Source: Trichobilharzia szidati (taxonomy: Eukaryota > Platyhelminthes > Trematoda > Strigeidida > Schistosomatidae). Taken from it: 64,000 bases of DNA. The stretch spans positions 177,733,868 through 177,797,867 of the forward strand of contig OX235279.1 of the NCBI GenBank assembly GCA_944472155.2, given 5' to 3'. Under the pieces are notes generated by a model, which was given only the letters and a program-made list of their open reading frames with translations, made no database searches and was not told the origin of the DNA. The position numbers and the translations under genes were made by a program. Positions 32,415-43,629 of the stretch are shown one piece after another. The number at the start of each line of letters is the position of its first letter. Within the stretch, counting starts at the first letter, position 1.

Positions 32415-32755
32415 GAGTCAAGTATTGGTTTTGTAGGGATGATTATTTGATTGCATGGAGGATTTCCTTATGAGCTGATATCAGTTTGACAACCACTGGA
32501 AAACCTGGGAGTACTGGACAACTGTTTCGTCCTAGTTAGGGAATCATTAGCAGTACATGCCCAACACGGGGGTTCGAACCGAGGACCTTCCGGTTAATAG
32601 GATTGCGAGCTTGTAGACCATTAAGCAGCCACTGGGACCCGATCCCATGGTCCATGAATTCTAACTTCTGCCAATCCATGTCAACTCATCATGAAATCCT
32701 CCAACTAATCAAACGAAATCCCTGCCAAAACGAATACTAGAAAAACTGGCAGCGA
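32415..32755 (-). mobile_element. SINE-1 copy with ~60-bp terminal inverted repeats
   Basis: The left end AGTATTGGTTTTGTAGGGAT through GGAGGATTTC matches, inverted, the right end GAAATCCTCC through CCCTGCC to CGAATACT. In between are a hammerhead block (core CTAATGA, one base off consensus; GAAA; CAGTTG; TC) at about 32513-32560 and B-box GGTTCGAACC (complement near 32571). Confidence 0.85.
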
Positions 32756-32759
32756 AATA

Positions 32760-33224
32760 CGCTATAATGCATTGTATTACTGTAACATTGGACTGTGATG
32801 CAGAAAGGTTGAAAGAAAACTCCCCATTTTTAGTCCCAGGTGTCTTTGAAAGTTCAATCGAAGATTTGCAATGGAATATTTACTTCTCTGGCATTTTTAA
32901 ATAACTGAAATGGAAATTAAATTTCAAAACTGCCACACCTTATGTTTAGAAATAGTATTCCGTAATTTTATTCTTTGGTCATAAGTCTTGTCATGAGTTT
33001 CACGTCTTTATTTCGCTGTATCTGATTGCACTTGAAACGTGGTATTTGTATGAGATTTTAAATTTTAGTAATAAAATATAGACTCTGGAATATTGGTGAT
33101 TATTGCGATTCAGTACAGTAATGCGTGAAGGCGTGAAGGATTAAATCAACTGTATTAAGATGTAAGAGTGATTTTGATTAAATATTGTTGTGACTTGACG
33201 TCTACCCTTTTTAATTGATTGGAA
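32760..33224. other. No gene recognised
   Basis: Intron sequence without a recognisable repeat. Confidence 0.4.
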
Positions 33225-33560
33225 GATTTCATCATGACCTGACATCAGTTAGAGAATCATTGGAAGTACTGGACGGCTAATGGACATCGAAGGAGACATT
33301 GTGAAGTGCTCGCGTTATGTCATGAATTGGCAGAAGTTAGAATTCATGGGCTGGCCATCGGATCACGTCCCATTGGCTGCTTAATGGTCTACGAGCTTGC
33401 TAGCCTTGTAACCGGGAAGTCCTCGGTTCGAACTTCTGTGGTGGGTACGTACCGCTGATGATTTCCAAACTAGGACGAAACATTTGTCCAGTACTCCCTG
33501 CAGGTTTTCCAATGGTTCTATAACAGATGTCAGCTTATGATGAAATCCTGTAACCAAACC
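33225..33560 (+). mobile_element. SINE-1 copy, rearranged
   Basis: A short inverted head (33225-33285) is followed by a plus-sense copy: tRNA-like part from about 33325, B-box-like GGTTCGAACTTC, hammerhead 33449-33494, right end near 33550. Confidence 0.75.
33449..33494 (+). ncRNA. Hammerhead ribozyme motif (SINE-1, canonical first core block)
   Basis: Core CTGATGA (33455-33461) is the textbook sequence. Stem II TTCC/GGAC is imperfect. GAAA at 33477-33480 is followed by CATTTG, TC and CAGTAC. Helix I GTACCG/CAGTAC has one mismatch, and the six bases after GAAA are no longer palindromic. Confidence 0.65.
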
Positions 33561-33564
33561 TATG

Positions 33565-33840
33565 TCCCTTGTGGATAAGATTTTATTTTGATTAATCACA
33601 CAGTGTTGTACAGTAATGTTAACTGATAAGCACGTTTCGAGCACAAACTATTGCTCATAATCATATCAAGTTGATAAAATCTTATCCATAATGGAGTTAT
33701 ACTCAATCATAGTGCCCAATTTTAATACTTGAATCAAACTTATGTGTTCAAAAGGAATTTGAACAGCCCCTTTCTTCGCCATGGCCAACTATATAATATG
33801 TATTAAGTTTTTGAAAACGATTTCCCCCTCTCCCCGTTGT
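33565..33840 (-). mobile_element. PLE-F terminal fragment and PLE ending
   Basis: 33575-33670 is the PLE-F end block (GATAAGATTTTATTT, GCACGTTTCGAGCAC). 33735-33790 is the plus-sense PLE C-terminal ending with KLMCSKGI and a stop. Both are remnants. Confidence 0.5.
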
Positions 33841-34930
33841 AACTAACTTTTGATTTTGTTAATTTTTACAATTTTACAATTCCAGCTAATTCAATTGACT
33901 TATTTATAATTTACGTAACTCTTCTGAGTCATCCTATTCATCTTAGTCATCACTGCTTTTTTACAAATTTTTCGATTGTGTAATGAATGACTTGTTGCCA
34001 ACGTCTAAGAATCAACTTATCTTGAACTCCGTAATTAATTAATTTTCAACCCTCTTTAAAAACTTAGTCATCTTGTTACTAACAACTATTAGTTATTTGT
34101 TTTGATGACCGTTAACCTTTTTATTTCACCCACGCCGCCTATACCTAAAACTGATTAAGTTGAATAACCACTTGACTGGTAAAAATAATTTCATGTAGGA
34201 AACGATATGTTAGTGTAGAGCCAGCCAGCCAGCCGATGATGATGAGAAACTAATTGAAGTGAAGGAGTGCAAGATTTCTTCGTTCAGTCTGTTGTTGTTT
34301 CTAAAGAAAAATTATTAGAACTGTAATTTGTAGATAGCAGATTTCGTTAATCGATTAGAAACTATAATAAGATTGAATAAGCAAGTTGACTGACGTCATC
34401 TAATTACGGGGTTGAGTAGAGCTCAGTTAAAACTAAAATTGAACAAAAGTGAAGTTAACAACAGTGGTAGTAAGGGTTGGAGATTTAATAGGGGGTGAAG
34501 GAAACAAATATTATACAATTAAGAAAGAAACAAACAAACAAGAAAGAGACGAAACATAAATTACGTATATGTAGATTTAATGACTGAACAGACTTCCTCT
34601 TTTGTATGCAGAGTTCAGGTTTCAATATATGTGAATTGCCGTTGCTTCTGAGGTGGTTTTAAGAAGTTTGATTTGTACTCTTTCAGCAAGATTCCCACGT
34701 ATTCTGTAGATAACTTTGAAATCTGTTGAAATCTGCAATAGTTCCTATTCAGTGGTTAAGCTGTGAAAAACACCAACCACTCAAGTGGTCCTGACCGACG
34801 CACTCCGGAACCTCAAGTAGTCCATATTAGGATTGGTAAAGAAAGAAGCTTGGGTATGCGGCTAGAAACCTAACCCTGTAAGAACTATACGCCTGTTCTA
34901 CTGAAACTGCAAGACTCCAGCTTGAAAACT
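33841..34930. other. No gene recognised
   Basis: About 1.1 kb of AT-rich intron sequence. No exon and no repeat that I can name. Confidence 0.4.
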
Positions 34931-34934
34931 TATA

Positions 34935-35110
34935 TATTAGTTTGTTTATTAGATATATCACACAGTCAGAGAAACAGAATTATTTACTGGATGGCGAGGT
35001 TTCGAACACAATTTAATATTGTTCATAATCATTTCATCAATTATAATCACACGACTTCGAAACTTGAGTTTTATAGTTTTCTTTGTTCTCCTAACCAAAG
35101 GTCAACCAAC
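34935..35110 (-). mobile_element. PLE-G end fragment
   Basis: TTAGTTTGTTTATTAGATAT through TTTACTGGATGGCGAGGTTT and the GAACACAATTTAATATTGTTC hairpin, ending in the antisense C-terminal region. Confidence 0.7.
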
Positions 35111-35370
35111 AGGAACACAAGCCTACAAAAATCTTGAAAAAAATTCATCGATAGCTGCACATGCATGGGACAAAAACCACAATATCGATGGGGACAATGT
35201 GTGTATTCTAAAAACTAACATGAACAAATGGAAAGAAAGACTTATAACAGAATCGATATTCATTAAAGTCACACCGGATACATGTAACAAGGGTGACTCA
35301 CTACAACTATCAACAACTTGGAATATAACTCAAACACAAAAAAACATGAATGAACAAAAATAATGAACTA
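35111..35370 (+). mobile_element. PLE endonuclease C-terminal half, different group
   Basis: Plus-sense KNLEKNSSIAAHAWDKNHNI followed by NMNKWKERLITESIFIK. This is the His- and Glu-containing C-terminal half of the GIY-YIG domain seen in other PLEs. The first half is absent. Confidence 0.6.
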
Positions 35371-35526
35371 TATATATGAGTACAAATCATAAATGTGTGA
35401 ATCAAACAATTCCAACAGTGTTGTGAACACGGGCAGTAATTTTGCTCAAAATATTACCAATAGCAAAGCTTATCATTGTGTGTAAACTATTGAAATATAA
35501 TTATACTTTACTTGATCTAATCCACA

Positions 35527-36180
35527 ATGTTCAAACTTTTTACTGATATTAATTCTTTGTTCTCTCCTATTTGTCATCGTTGGGGTAGTAGAATTTTCCA
35601 GATATCTGGGTGGATAGGTGTTGAATCATTCCTATTACACGTGTTTGCAGTTGATTCGATAGACAAAGCTCCTGTTATCAATCTCTCCCTCCACCCTGTG
35701 ACATTAGATTTTATAACTGTCATCCTATCCCATCCATCCTATTGTATGCTTGTGTGTAATTGCATGTAGTGAGTGGTATGGCTGAACTATTCTCTAGATT
35801 TCTTATCTTATTCGGGTCAACTAATCTAGATTTTGCTGCGAGGTTTTAATGTTCGGCTAGTCTGACTGATCCTGTTCTACTACTTTGACCTATGTTTTTG
35901 ACGTGGCAATCACTTCAGCAGGGTATTAGATATACTGAATTGTTTTGTTTGATGCTCCGTTCAACAGGATCCTTTAACGGACAAAACATGTTTCTAATTG
36001 AGTTTGTGGGTAGTTTGAATGCCAGCCACTTTTATTCCTGCCTACCTTGTTAAGAATTCTTCATAGCGTTTCCGAGCTTCCTTCCTTGTATGGAAGTACT
36101 GCTGATGATGTAGATTCCTTACTGTTGGTGATGTCTTGCGCATGTTTGACATGCATGTTGTCATTAATATTACTATTATT
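35527..36180 (-). mobile_element. PLE-G endonuclease and connector, antisense
   Basis: Minus-strand text of the same kind as 28.7-29.3 kb: CNDCHVK-like region near 35.9 kb and WRERLITEALS-like region near 35.7 kb, with stops. Confidence 0.7.
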
Positions 36181-36565
36181 ATTATAAGAAGTTTAGAGAA
36201 TAGTTCAGCTATACCACTCACTGCATGCAAGTACACACAACCATACAATATAGGATGATGGGATAAGATGACAATTTTAAAATCTAATGTCACAGGGTGG
36301 AGGGAGAGATTGATAACAGAAGCTTTGTCTATCGAATCAAATGCAAACACGTGTAATAGGAATGATTCAACACCTATCCACCAAGATATCTGGAAAATTC
36401 TACTACCCCACCGACAACAAATAGGAGAAGACAAAGTAAGCTATAAAACTAAAGTTTCGAAGTCGTGTGATTATAATTGATGAAATGATTATGAACAATA
36501 TTAAATTGTGTTCGAAACCTCGCCATCCAGTAAATAATACTGTTTCACTGACTGTGTAATACATC
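36181..36565 (+). mobile_element. PLE-G 3' end, sense, head-to-head with the previous piece
   Basis: SLENSSAIPLTACKYTQPY, then WRERLITEALSIESNANTCN and the terminal hairpin and TTTGTTTATTAG end at about 36565. Confidence 0.7.
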
Positions 36566-36724
36566 TAATAAACAAACTAATCTGCAATTACTTATTACCA
36601 CAGTGCCAAGTTTTACACATATATTGAAACCTTATACTCTGCTCGGAATGCAAAAGAATAAAGTACAGAGAGAGGTAGAGAGTAGATAATCCTATTCGAT
36701 AAGCCATAGGCTTTCTTTTTCCTT

Positions 36725-36935
36725 CACGTTCCCCAGTGGAACATAGGGGTTCAAGCTAGTGGCTTGAAGTTTCTGTAGTAGTGTTTATTTTCACAGGATT
36801 GGGTTTCTAGCCTCATGCCCAAACTTTCCTCTTTACCAGTCTTATTACTGGCTTAGCGAGGTAAAGGAGTGCGTTGGCGGCCGGGGATCGAACCCTGGAC
36901 CATGTTCATGGTCAGTGAGCCATAGGCTTACTTAA
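36725..36935 (-). mobile_element. SINE-3 fragment
   Basis: Same sequence as 47.75-47.99 kb (CCCAGTGGAACATAGG, then GGCCGGGGATCGAACCCTGG). It stops inside the central hairpin, so the tRNA-like head is incomplete. Confidence 0.75.
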
Positions 36936-36974
36936 TTTTAAACATGAGTCTGCAAATATCAAAGTGTTACTAAC

Positions 36975-37253
36975 CTCATAATGACATTCAATTTGTTTCA
37001 ATTGACCAACACGATTTAGTAATTCATAAACCACAGCTACAGCAATTGCACAGTATTCAGGAACAGCAGGAAGAAAATAATTGGTCGCGGCCAGTTCATA
37101 TTTTTTATGACTATCAGTTGCATTCACCAGTGCCATACTCCCGATGCTTTTCGAAATCTTTTTAATTACAGCATCTGACCATATGCATAAATTAACGGTT
37201 AGAACGTGTAGCAGAATAAAACTAAAGACACGTATTCTCACTAAAATTACAAT
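36975..37253 (-). CDS. Otopetrin-like proton channel, exon with two membrane segments
   Basis: 279 nt, 93 codons (residues 51-143), phase 0 at both ends. Acceptor TTATTGCAG (complement of 37262-37254), donor GTTAGT (complement of 36974-36969). It encodes VFSFILLHVLTVNLCIW, which matches the otopetrin helix carrying 'LMH..ATNLC.W', and NYFLPAVPEYCAIAVAVVYEL, which matches 'YPF.VEYSLI....Y.MW'. The loop between is Lys/Ser-rich. The following intron toward the next exon is 9.65 kb and mostly repeats. Confidence 0.85.
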
Positions 37254-37414
37254 CTGCAATAAATTATTGAAATAAAAATAAAAAAAGAGAAGAGTGAATG
37301 AAGAAACGCAGTAACAATGAATAAATGTATCTTTGTAAAAATGAAGCGTGCATTTTCAGATAGATGCAAAACTAAAATTGATGGTTTGTTTTTTTTCACT
37401 CATGTTTCCTTTCA

Positions 37415-37835
37415 AGTGTATTGGTTTCCTAGGGATTTAATTTGATAGTTTGGTGGATTTCATCATGAGCTAACATCAGTTAGACAACGACTGGAAAACC
37501 TGCAGGGAGTAATGGACAGCTGTTTCCTTTGTCCTAGTTTGCGACTCTTCATCAGTGCGCACCCACCAACAGGGTCCGAACGCAGGGCCTTCCGGTTACA
37601 CCGCTGCCGGACTCGCAGACCATTAAGCAGCCACTGGGACGCAATCAAGTGGCCAGCCCATGAATTCCAACTTCTGCCAATTCACACACGACATAGCGCG
37701 ACCACTTTTTAATGTCTTCTTCTACGGGTAACTGTCCTCACCTTCAACCCGTTGTACCTTCCCAGTGGAAATCAGGTAACTGCCTGAATGGGGCCCGTCG
37801 CTAGTGACTATCAGATCAATTTTCAAGTATTGGTT
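37415..37835 (-). mobile_element. SINE-1 copy
   Basis: Left end GTATTGGTTTCCTAGGGATT, then GGATTTCATCATGAGC, a damaged hammerhead block, a B-box-like region GGGTCCGAACGCAGGG and an extra internal segment (CACCTTCAACCCGTTGTACC) shared with 15.3 and 22.9 kb. Confidence 0.75.
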
Positions 37836-37985
37836 TTTGTAGGGATTTTCTACTGCGTACTGACGAAGAGTCACAAACAAGGACAACGGAAACAGCTGTC
37901 CAGTAGCCCCTGCAGGTTTTCCAATGGTTCTCTAACTGACGTCAGCTCATGATGAAATTCTTCAACCAATGATACTGCTTTAAAA
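37836..37985 (+). mobile_element. SINE-1 fragment, sense
   Basis: GCGTACTGACGAAGAGTC, then GGAC, GGAAAC, AGCTGTCCAGTAG: a hammerhead block with core changes. It ends with the CATGATGAAATTC right end. Confidence 0.7.
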
Positions 37986-38159
37986 AATAACCTTATCAGT
38001 TTTGGGAAAAGTTGAGTATTTTTTGAAATTTCAAGGCAAAGTCAACAAAGATTGCAATTGGTTAAGTCAGTCTGTTTACAAGTCGGAAATCAGTTTTGTT
38101 CATCTTTGAATCGCAGTTTGGACTAGCCATCATTTGTGGAGATTATGTGATTGCGTTGT

Positions 38160-38455
38160 GCAGACAGTCATACAGTATTATTATTAGTGTCTACTTTGAC
38201 TGGACTTTAGTAGCTAATGTGGCGTGTCTAGTCCTTTCTTTGGTGCGGACTGAATTCTATCAGTCAGGTTTGCAATGTGGCCACCATTCTAGGTAATTCG
38301 CCATCACGGTGCACACATTGACTTAATGATATTAGATGGTTGGAGGCAATCGGTCATAGGAAGCCCAGCCTGACATAGGTTTCGTGCTAGTTGGCACTCA
38401 CCAGTCAGTCGGCGAGGCGTATCTGCAACATTGAAGGAACTCATGTGGTCACATT
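38160..38455 (-). mobile_element. SINE-2 copy, antisense
   Basis: Runs from TGGACTTTAGTAGCTAATGT through GACTGAATTCTATCAGTCAG to the hammerhead-like block at about 38370-38405 (complement GTGC..GCAC, GAAA, CCTATG, TC). Confidence 0.75.
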
Positions 38456-38705
38456 ACAAACCTGACTGATAGAATTTAGTCTGCACGAAAGAAAGGATTA
38501 GACACGTCACACTAGTTACTAGTGTCCAACCAAAGTACCCACTACGGTCCTACAAGAGGTCAATCGCGAGCCCAAATAGCTCAGTGGTAACGTCTACGAC
38601 TGCAGCACTGGCTGACGTGCGCTCGAATCTGAGAAGGGACGTGAGTTCCTTCAAGGTGGTTGCAGATACGCCTTACTGACTGACTGGCGATTTGCACCCG
38701 CCAGA
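38456..38705 (+). mobile_element. SINE-2 copy, sense, next to its inverse
   Basis: Body end (GAATTTAGTCTGCACGAAAG) then a tRNA-like head AATAGCTCAGTGGTAACGTC with B-box GCTCGAATCTGAG. Together with the previous copy it makes an inverted pair. Confidence 0.7.
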
Positions 38706-39115
38706 TGTAAGATGATGTTACAGGATTGGACTACACCGACTCCTAGTTTAGAAATGGAGAGGGAAGTGGTAGAGCACGTTGACCGTTTCACTTATTTGGG
38801 AAGTACCATCAGCCCCAACGGGTTGATCTCTGACGAAATCTCAACATCGATACAGAGTGCTAGTTTCGCATAGGCCAGTTTACACCGTCTCTGGAGTAGA
38901 TGTGATATCCGCCTGGCTATCGACCAAAGGGTGGGTGTACTGCCCATCAGTCCGCTCCATCCTGTTTATGGCTGTGATACCTGGCCATTGAGAGAAGAAG
39001 ACATGAAAAGATTAGCTGTCTTTGATCATAGGTGCCTGCGTTCTATCTTCCGTGTGAAGTGGTATAATAAGGTGAGCAATATTGACCACATTGAAATAAT
39101 CGATTTAGGCGGATG
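38706..39115 (+). mobile_element. RTE-B fragment, sense
   Basis: RCKMMLQDWTTPTPSLEME-like, FTYLGSTISPNGLISDEIST, LWSRCDIRLAIDQRVGVL and GCDTWPLREEDMKRLAVFDH followed by CLRSIFRVKWYNKVSN. Catalytic part and 3' end absent. Confidence 0.8.
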
Positions 39116-39224
39116 AGAAACAGATACTGTCTGTTTTATGCATGGAATTAGTCAGACGAAAAGACAGCGGGACATTTCACTGTGGCTATAGTTGAAGGAA
39201 GAAGCAGCAAAAGCAAAAAGAGAA

Positions 39225-39400
39225 GAAAGAGGTGATGAGGATATCTAACCAGTGACAACAGCAAGCATCAATCACTCAACGGGAGAAATTTGAAGGAGGT
39301 TATCTCTTTCACCCGTTTGCGCAGCACTGTTTCAACTACTGGTGACACAGGCGAGAGTTTCAAAGACACGATTGGCGAAGCAAAATAGACCTACATTAAT
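39225..39400 (+). mobile_element. RTE-A, left part of a copy split by PLE-E
   Basis: Covers the INGRNLKEVISFTRLRSTVS region in broken frames. It ends with AGACCTACATTAAT (39387-39400), which is repeated after the PLE-E insertion. Confidence 0.7.
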
Positions 39401-40786
39401 GAAAATGAAACACGTAGAGTCTGTTTTCGGCGAATTCATTTTCCTAGCTGTACAAACGCAAATATATATGTGTTACTTTGTATGTATGTGTACATTAAGT
39501 TTATCAAACATAAATACAATTGGTTATAGTTATTTAAACTAAACAGGTGAACATTGGTTGTTGGAGTTACGTAATACAAAATCAGTCAAGAAAATTAGGT
39601 GTTAATGAAATTAGGGTAGTAACAAAGGTGATGAGTTGTCACAAACAGTTGTTAAAAAAGAACTTATGTTATAATATGAATAGTTTGATGAGTGAGTTTT
39701 ACTCAGGATGCACATAGGAACAAAGTAGATAGTGCGAAATTACGTAAGAGTTCTGAATGAATAGGAGAATTATAAGCGATTAAAGAACAGGCGAAGAAAC
39801 AAAATTAAGTCATCAAAATAGAAAAATCAAATCAAAAAAGTTGTTACCAACACAGTAGAAGTGGTTGCACAGTTCTATTTTGTATGAACGACTCCGGTTT
39901 TGCTATGTGAATGGTCAGCCCATTAGCGATACAAAAAAGACGAAACCCTATTGCCTTTGGTAGGTTATTCTTGACTGTGTAGATTACTTTGAAGGAGGCG
40001 TTTGTTGAAACGGAATGATAAGTGTTAACCAAGTGTTCAATTATCACACTCCTTATTGCACCATTATTGCCTTTTCGCAACCATGCTTGATAGTGTTCTT
40101 GAATCCTCTTGGACAGGGTGCGCGTCGAACGACCGATGTACCTGGCTCCACTATAGCAGGTGAACTGATATGTGCACATAGAAGTGGTCAGATGCGGGAT
40201 CTTGTCCTTGAGGCTTCTGCAGATCAGTGGGCGACTGGAGAACACTATTCTAAGCGCTGCTGCAAAGAATGTTCTTCTCAGAGATGATGTGATCCTTCAC
40301 TTGAGAGTATCGCTTGCTAAATCTTCCTTGAAATCCAGGTTCATGTAGAGTTTCTTTTTTGGCGCAATTAAAGTTTCGTTTCTCCAAATTCTTGGTTTGA
40401 TATTTTTGCCGATGAATCTTATTGGGTATCCATTTTGGATGAAAATTTCTCTTAGAATATCTAATTCTGTTTCTAGAACGTTGGGACATCAGATGCGTCG
40501 GGAGCGGTTGGCAAGTGATTTAATTAAATTCCGCTTTTGTTGAATGGGTACCCAGCTATAGAAGCTTGTTAGTTGACTATTCCAAGTAGGTTTTCTATGG
40601 ATTACGTAAAATAACTGTGACCAATTGTATTTTTGTTTGACAAACTTAATGTACACATACATACAAAATAACACATATATATTTGCGATTGTACAGCTAA
40701 GAAAATGAATTCGCCGAAAACAGACTCTTCACTGATCTACGTGTTTTGTTTTTATCAATGCCTGGATGGGGATCATACATGAATTG
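39401..40786 (-). mobile_element. PLE-E insertion with target-site duplication and inverted arms
   Basis: Flanked by AGACCTACATTAAT at 39387-39400 and 40787-40800 (perfect 14 bp). Arms 39401-39537 and about 40608-40753 are inverted copies (for example CGAATTCATTTTC against GAAAATGAATTCG). Between them, on the minus strand, are YVIHRKPTWNSQLTSFYSW (after the polymerase core), a frame-shifted connector, then at 40245-39844 an intact GIY-YIG C-terminus: CTYQFTCYSGARYIGRSTRT, HYQAWLRKG, EHLVNTYHSVS, ending VQPLLLCW and stop. 5'-truncated: no polymerase catalytic motif. Confidence 0.88.
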
Positions 40787-41300
40787 AGACCTACATTAAT
40801 CTGAAATCCCTTTGGAAGTCTATTGCACTTAACATAAAAAAAGACAAGAAATGAACTTCCGACACTAATATCAAGTTAGTTCTTAGTTAGTGAATAAGGG
40901 ACATGGTGAGACCATCCATCACCCCCCCCCAAAAGTGTTTTGCAACAGCCTACTGCAGACGTTCAAAAACAGCTGAGTCTGCTGGCTCCACAGTGAAGGT
41001 CTGATGGTTAGCAAGAAAGGAAAGATAGTAATGTAATGTGGCAACGAGCCTAAAGAAGAACATATTACCCAAGAAATATGTCTAAGAAAATGGAGATGAG
41101 CTTGACATTTACTGTAGAGACCATCGAGTGACATCAGGTGGCAGACCATCCAGTGGAATCCGATTTTATAAGAGATGACGAATGGAGATAAAAGATTATA
41201 GCTAAGCGGCAAGCCGACTGAAAAGAGGTGCAGGGAACGGAGTGAAATGCGGATATGTCGTTTAAGGCCTATGTTCCACTGCAGATCTAAGTCCATCATT
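40787..41300 (+). mobile_element. RTE-A, right part of the split copy
   Basis: Resumes with TYINLKSLWKSIALN (other copies: TFINLKPIWKSSSLN), then decayed SLQTFINN-, QICRRKWRW- and WRRSCE-like regions to about 41300. Many stops. Confidence 0.7.
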
Positions 41301-41404
41301 ACCTGATAGCGTTTTAGTGAATACAATAATTACAGAATCTTCAAAACATTCAGTCCTGACACTGAATTCATTGGTCAGTGTGTTTCAAACTAGTATCTCT
41401 GCTT

Positions 41405-42040
41405 AGGGTTACTTCATTCACTTATCTAGGAAGCATTGTCTCAACTACAGGAGGAACGAACGAGGATGTCAAATCGAGAATCGGGAAGGCGAGAAACACA
41501 TTCATCAACCTGAAACCAATCTGGAAATCTTCGTCACTCAACTCAGCATCAACAACAAAGTGATTCGGATTTTCAATACAAACGTCAAGTCAATCAGTTC
41601 TTCTATACGGATCAGAAACTTGGCCAGTGGGTCACAAAGAATATTTCCAACAGCCTGTTGCACACCTTTATCAACAACAGCTGTCTTCATTCTATACTGA
41701 AGATCAGATGGCCGGAAAGAATTACCAACAAGAAAATATGGGAAGAAATAAAAGAAGAACCAATCGTCCAACAAATATGCAGGAGACAGTGGAGATGGAT
41801 TGGACACTCGCTGAGGAGGCCGCTGGGTGACATCACACGTCAGGCCAGTGCTCGAGTGGAACGCGGAAGGGAAGCGGTGAGTGGGACGTGCAAGGGTGAC
41901 ATGGAGGAGGTTGCGTGAAGAGGAGTTGAAACAGTACGGATTAACATGGATGCAAGTGAAAAGTACAGCAGAAGACAGAAGCAAGTGGAAACGTGCAGTT
42001 GAAGCCTTTATGTTCCAATAGGAACCCAAGGGAACTATAA
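41405..42040 (+). mobile_element. RTE-A copy, sense, relatively young
   Basis: VTSFTYLGSIVSTTGGTNED, then KARNTFINLKPIWKSSSLNS, SILKIRWPERITNKKIWEE, QICRRQWRWIGHSLRRPLGD and the EALCSNRNPREL-like end before an (AAT)n tail at about 42040. Frame shifts near 41560 and 41900. Confidence 0.85.
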
Positions 42041-42350
42041 TAAGTAATAATAATCTCTACTCAGTAATGTCGATGACTAGAAAAAGAGAATGTCGACATT
42101 ATGTGTTCATTTAAGTTTCCATACTCCCTTGGCGTGAGATGTAAAACATTTTCTGCTTCAAAAGACTCTCCATTAAAACACAGATAACAGATGTTCAAAA
42201 TAACTCCACACCTGTATACATCTGTGATACTATAAATGTTAGATCATGTTCTAAATATATACAAACAAAATCCATAGAGAAGGAATGTCGATATATATAT
42301 ATATATGTATATATGTATACCAGCAAAACAGTATATTAAATGATACTTAC
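42041..42350. repeat. Intron sequence with an (AT)n microsatellite
   Basis: No coding frame. AT repeats at about 42293-42320, just downstream of an otopetrin exon donor. Confidence 0.6.
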
Positions 42351-42499
42351 ACGATGCAAAAGTAACAAGAAGACAGTCTGTGTGATGAAAAATAAAATCT
42401 TGAAAAAAGTGTAAACACCTGATGCAGCATCGTGCGGGTATTTCGTTACAACTTCATAACATCGTGTTGCTGTATAAACAATGGACATGGCGGCAAACA
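42351..42499 (-). CDS. Otopetrin-like proton channel, upstream-most exon found
   Basis: 149 nt. It starts with two bases of a split codon after acceptor GTTTAG (complement of 42505-42500) and ends in phase 0 at donor GTAAGT (complement of 42350-42345). It encodes FAAMSIVYTATRCYEVVTKY and the membrane segment VYTFFKILFFITQTVFLLLL, which fits the otopetrin helix just before the 'LMH..ATNLC.W' helix of the next exon. The exon before it must end with one base of a codon. I did not find it, so the N-terminal helices are either in small exons to the right or outside the window. Length, phase and family order make this a real exon. Confidence 0.75.
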
Positions 42500-42754
42500 C
42501 TAAACGGGGACAAAAAAAAGAATTAAACAACAACAATACAATAACAGCAATCATGGAATATGTGCAGTTGCCTACGACAACAATTAAATGGCTACAAAAC
42601 TACTGACTGACTACGGCTTTCGACCCACTTACAGCATAATTAACATATTGCTGAATTATCTACAAATAGAGCAGGGGTGTTCAGCTGGTTGATGAAAGAT
42701 ATCCTTAAAAATTGCTGGATATCCAGAGTAAAAGGAATATTTCACAGAAATTCA
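42500..42754. other. Intron sequence, no repeat recognised
   Basis: No coding frame supported. Confidence 0.4.
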
Positions 42755-42885
42755 TTTGGTTTGAGGATATCATGATGAGCTGACATCAGTTAGGGAATCA
42801 CTGGAAAACCTGTAAGGAGCACTGGACAGCTGTTTCCATTGTCCTAGTTTTGGATTTTTCAGCAGCCTACCATTCCTGACGTGGG
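42755..42885 (-). mobile_element. SINE-1 fragment
   Basis: GAGGATATCATGATGAGCTG through GCACTGGACAGCTGTTTCC and the start of the hammerhead block. It stops at an RTE-B junction. Confidence 0.75.
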
Positions 42886-43520
42886 TGGGTGGCTGCTGGG
42901 TTAAACTGACTGTTGTGGATTTCATTGACTGATGAGGTCATGTTTCGGTTTGACCACTACCACCACCACTGGCCAGCTCTCTTCCGACCTGGTCCACCCT
43001 ATGTCAGCTAACATTGTCCGTAGTCAAGGAAAGCGATGGATGGCTGGTCATGCATGCGTAACACACGTCTTAACCGTCTCTCTCAATCAGTGTAACTTCA
43101 CAACCTCAATATCTTCCACCGTAATATGCCACCTAACACACGGGATATAGAACGCAGACACCTATGATCGAAGACAGCCAGCTAGGTTTTTCATGTCTTC
43201 CACTTTCAGTGGCCATGTCTCACTCACAGCGAGCCATAAAGGAGAACGGAGCGGACTGCTGAGTAGTGCACATGCCTTTTGATTGACAGGCAGTCGGCTA
43301 TTCCGTCTAGGCCAGAGACGGCGTAAACTGGCGCATATCTGCCAAATGAGCCTTCTGTATCTGTGCTGGGATTTCGTCGGTGATCAATCCCCCCTTGTTG
43401 GCTGATGTAATTTCCCAAATAAGTGAAGTGATCAACACGCTTTATCGCTTTACTCCTTATCTCCAAGCTGGGAGTCAACGTAGTCTAGTCGTGTAGCATC
43501 ATCTTACATGTGGCAGGCGC
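42886..43520 (-). mobile_element. RTE-B fragment, antisense
   Basis: At the right end, FTYLGNYISQQGGI and SAVRSVLLYG (minus strand), then the C-terminal tail leftwards to about 42886 (complement GGTCAAACCGAAACATGACC). 3' terminus missing. Confidence 0.8.
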
Positions 43521-43629
43521 GAATCACCAAAATAAAGGTAAAATTAAATACCGTTTAAATTTCTGTTGTACATCATTAGAAAGCGTCTCATCCAAATTGT
43601 GTAAAGCATTTTTGGGTTAAGAAAAATAT

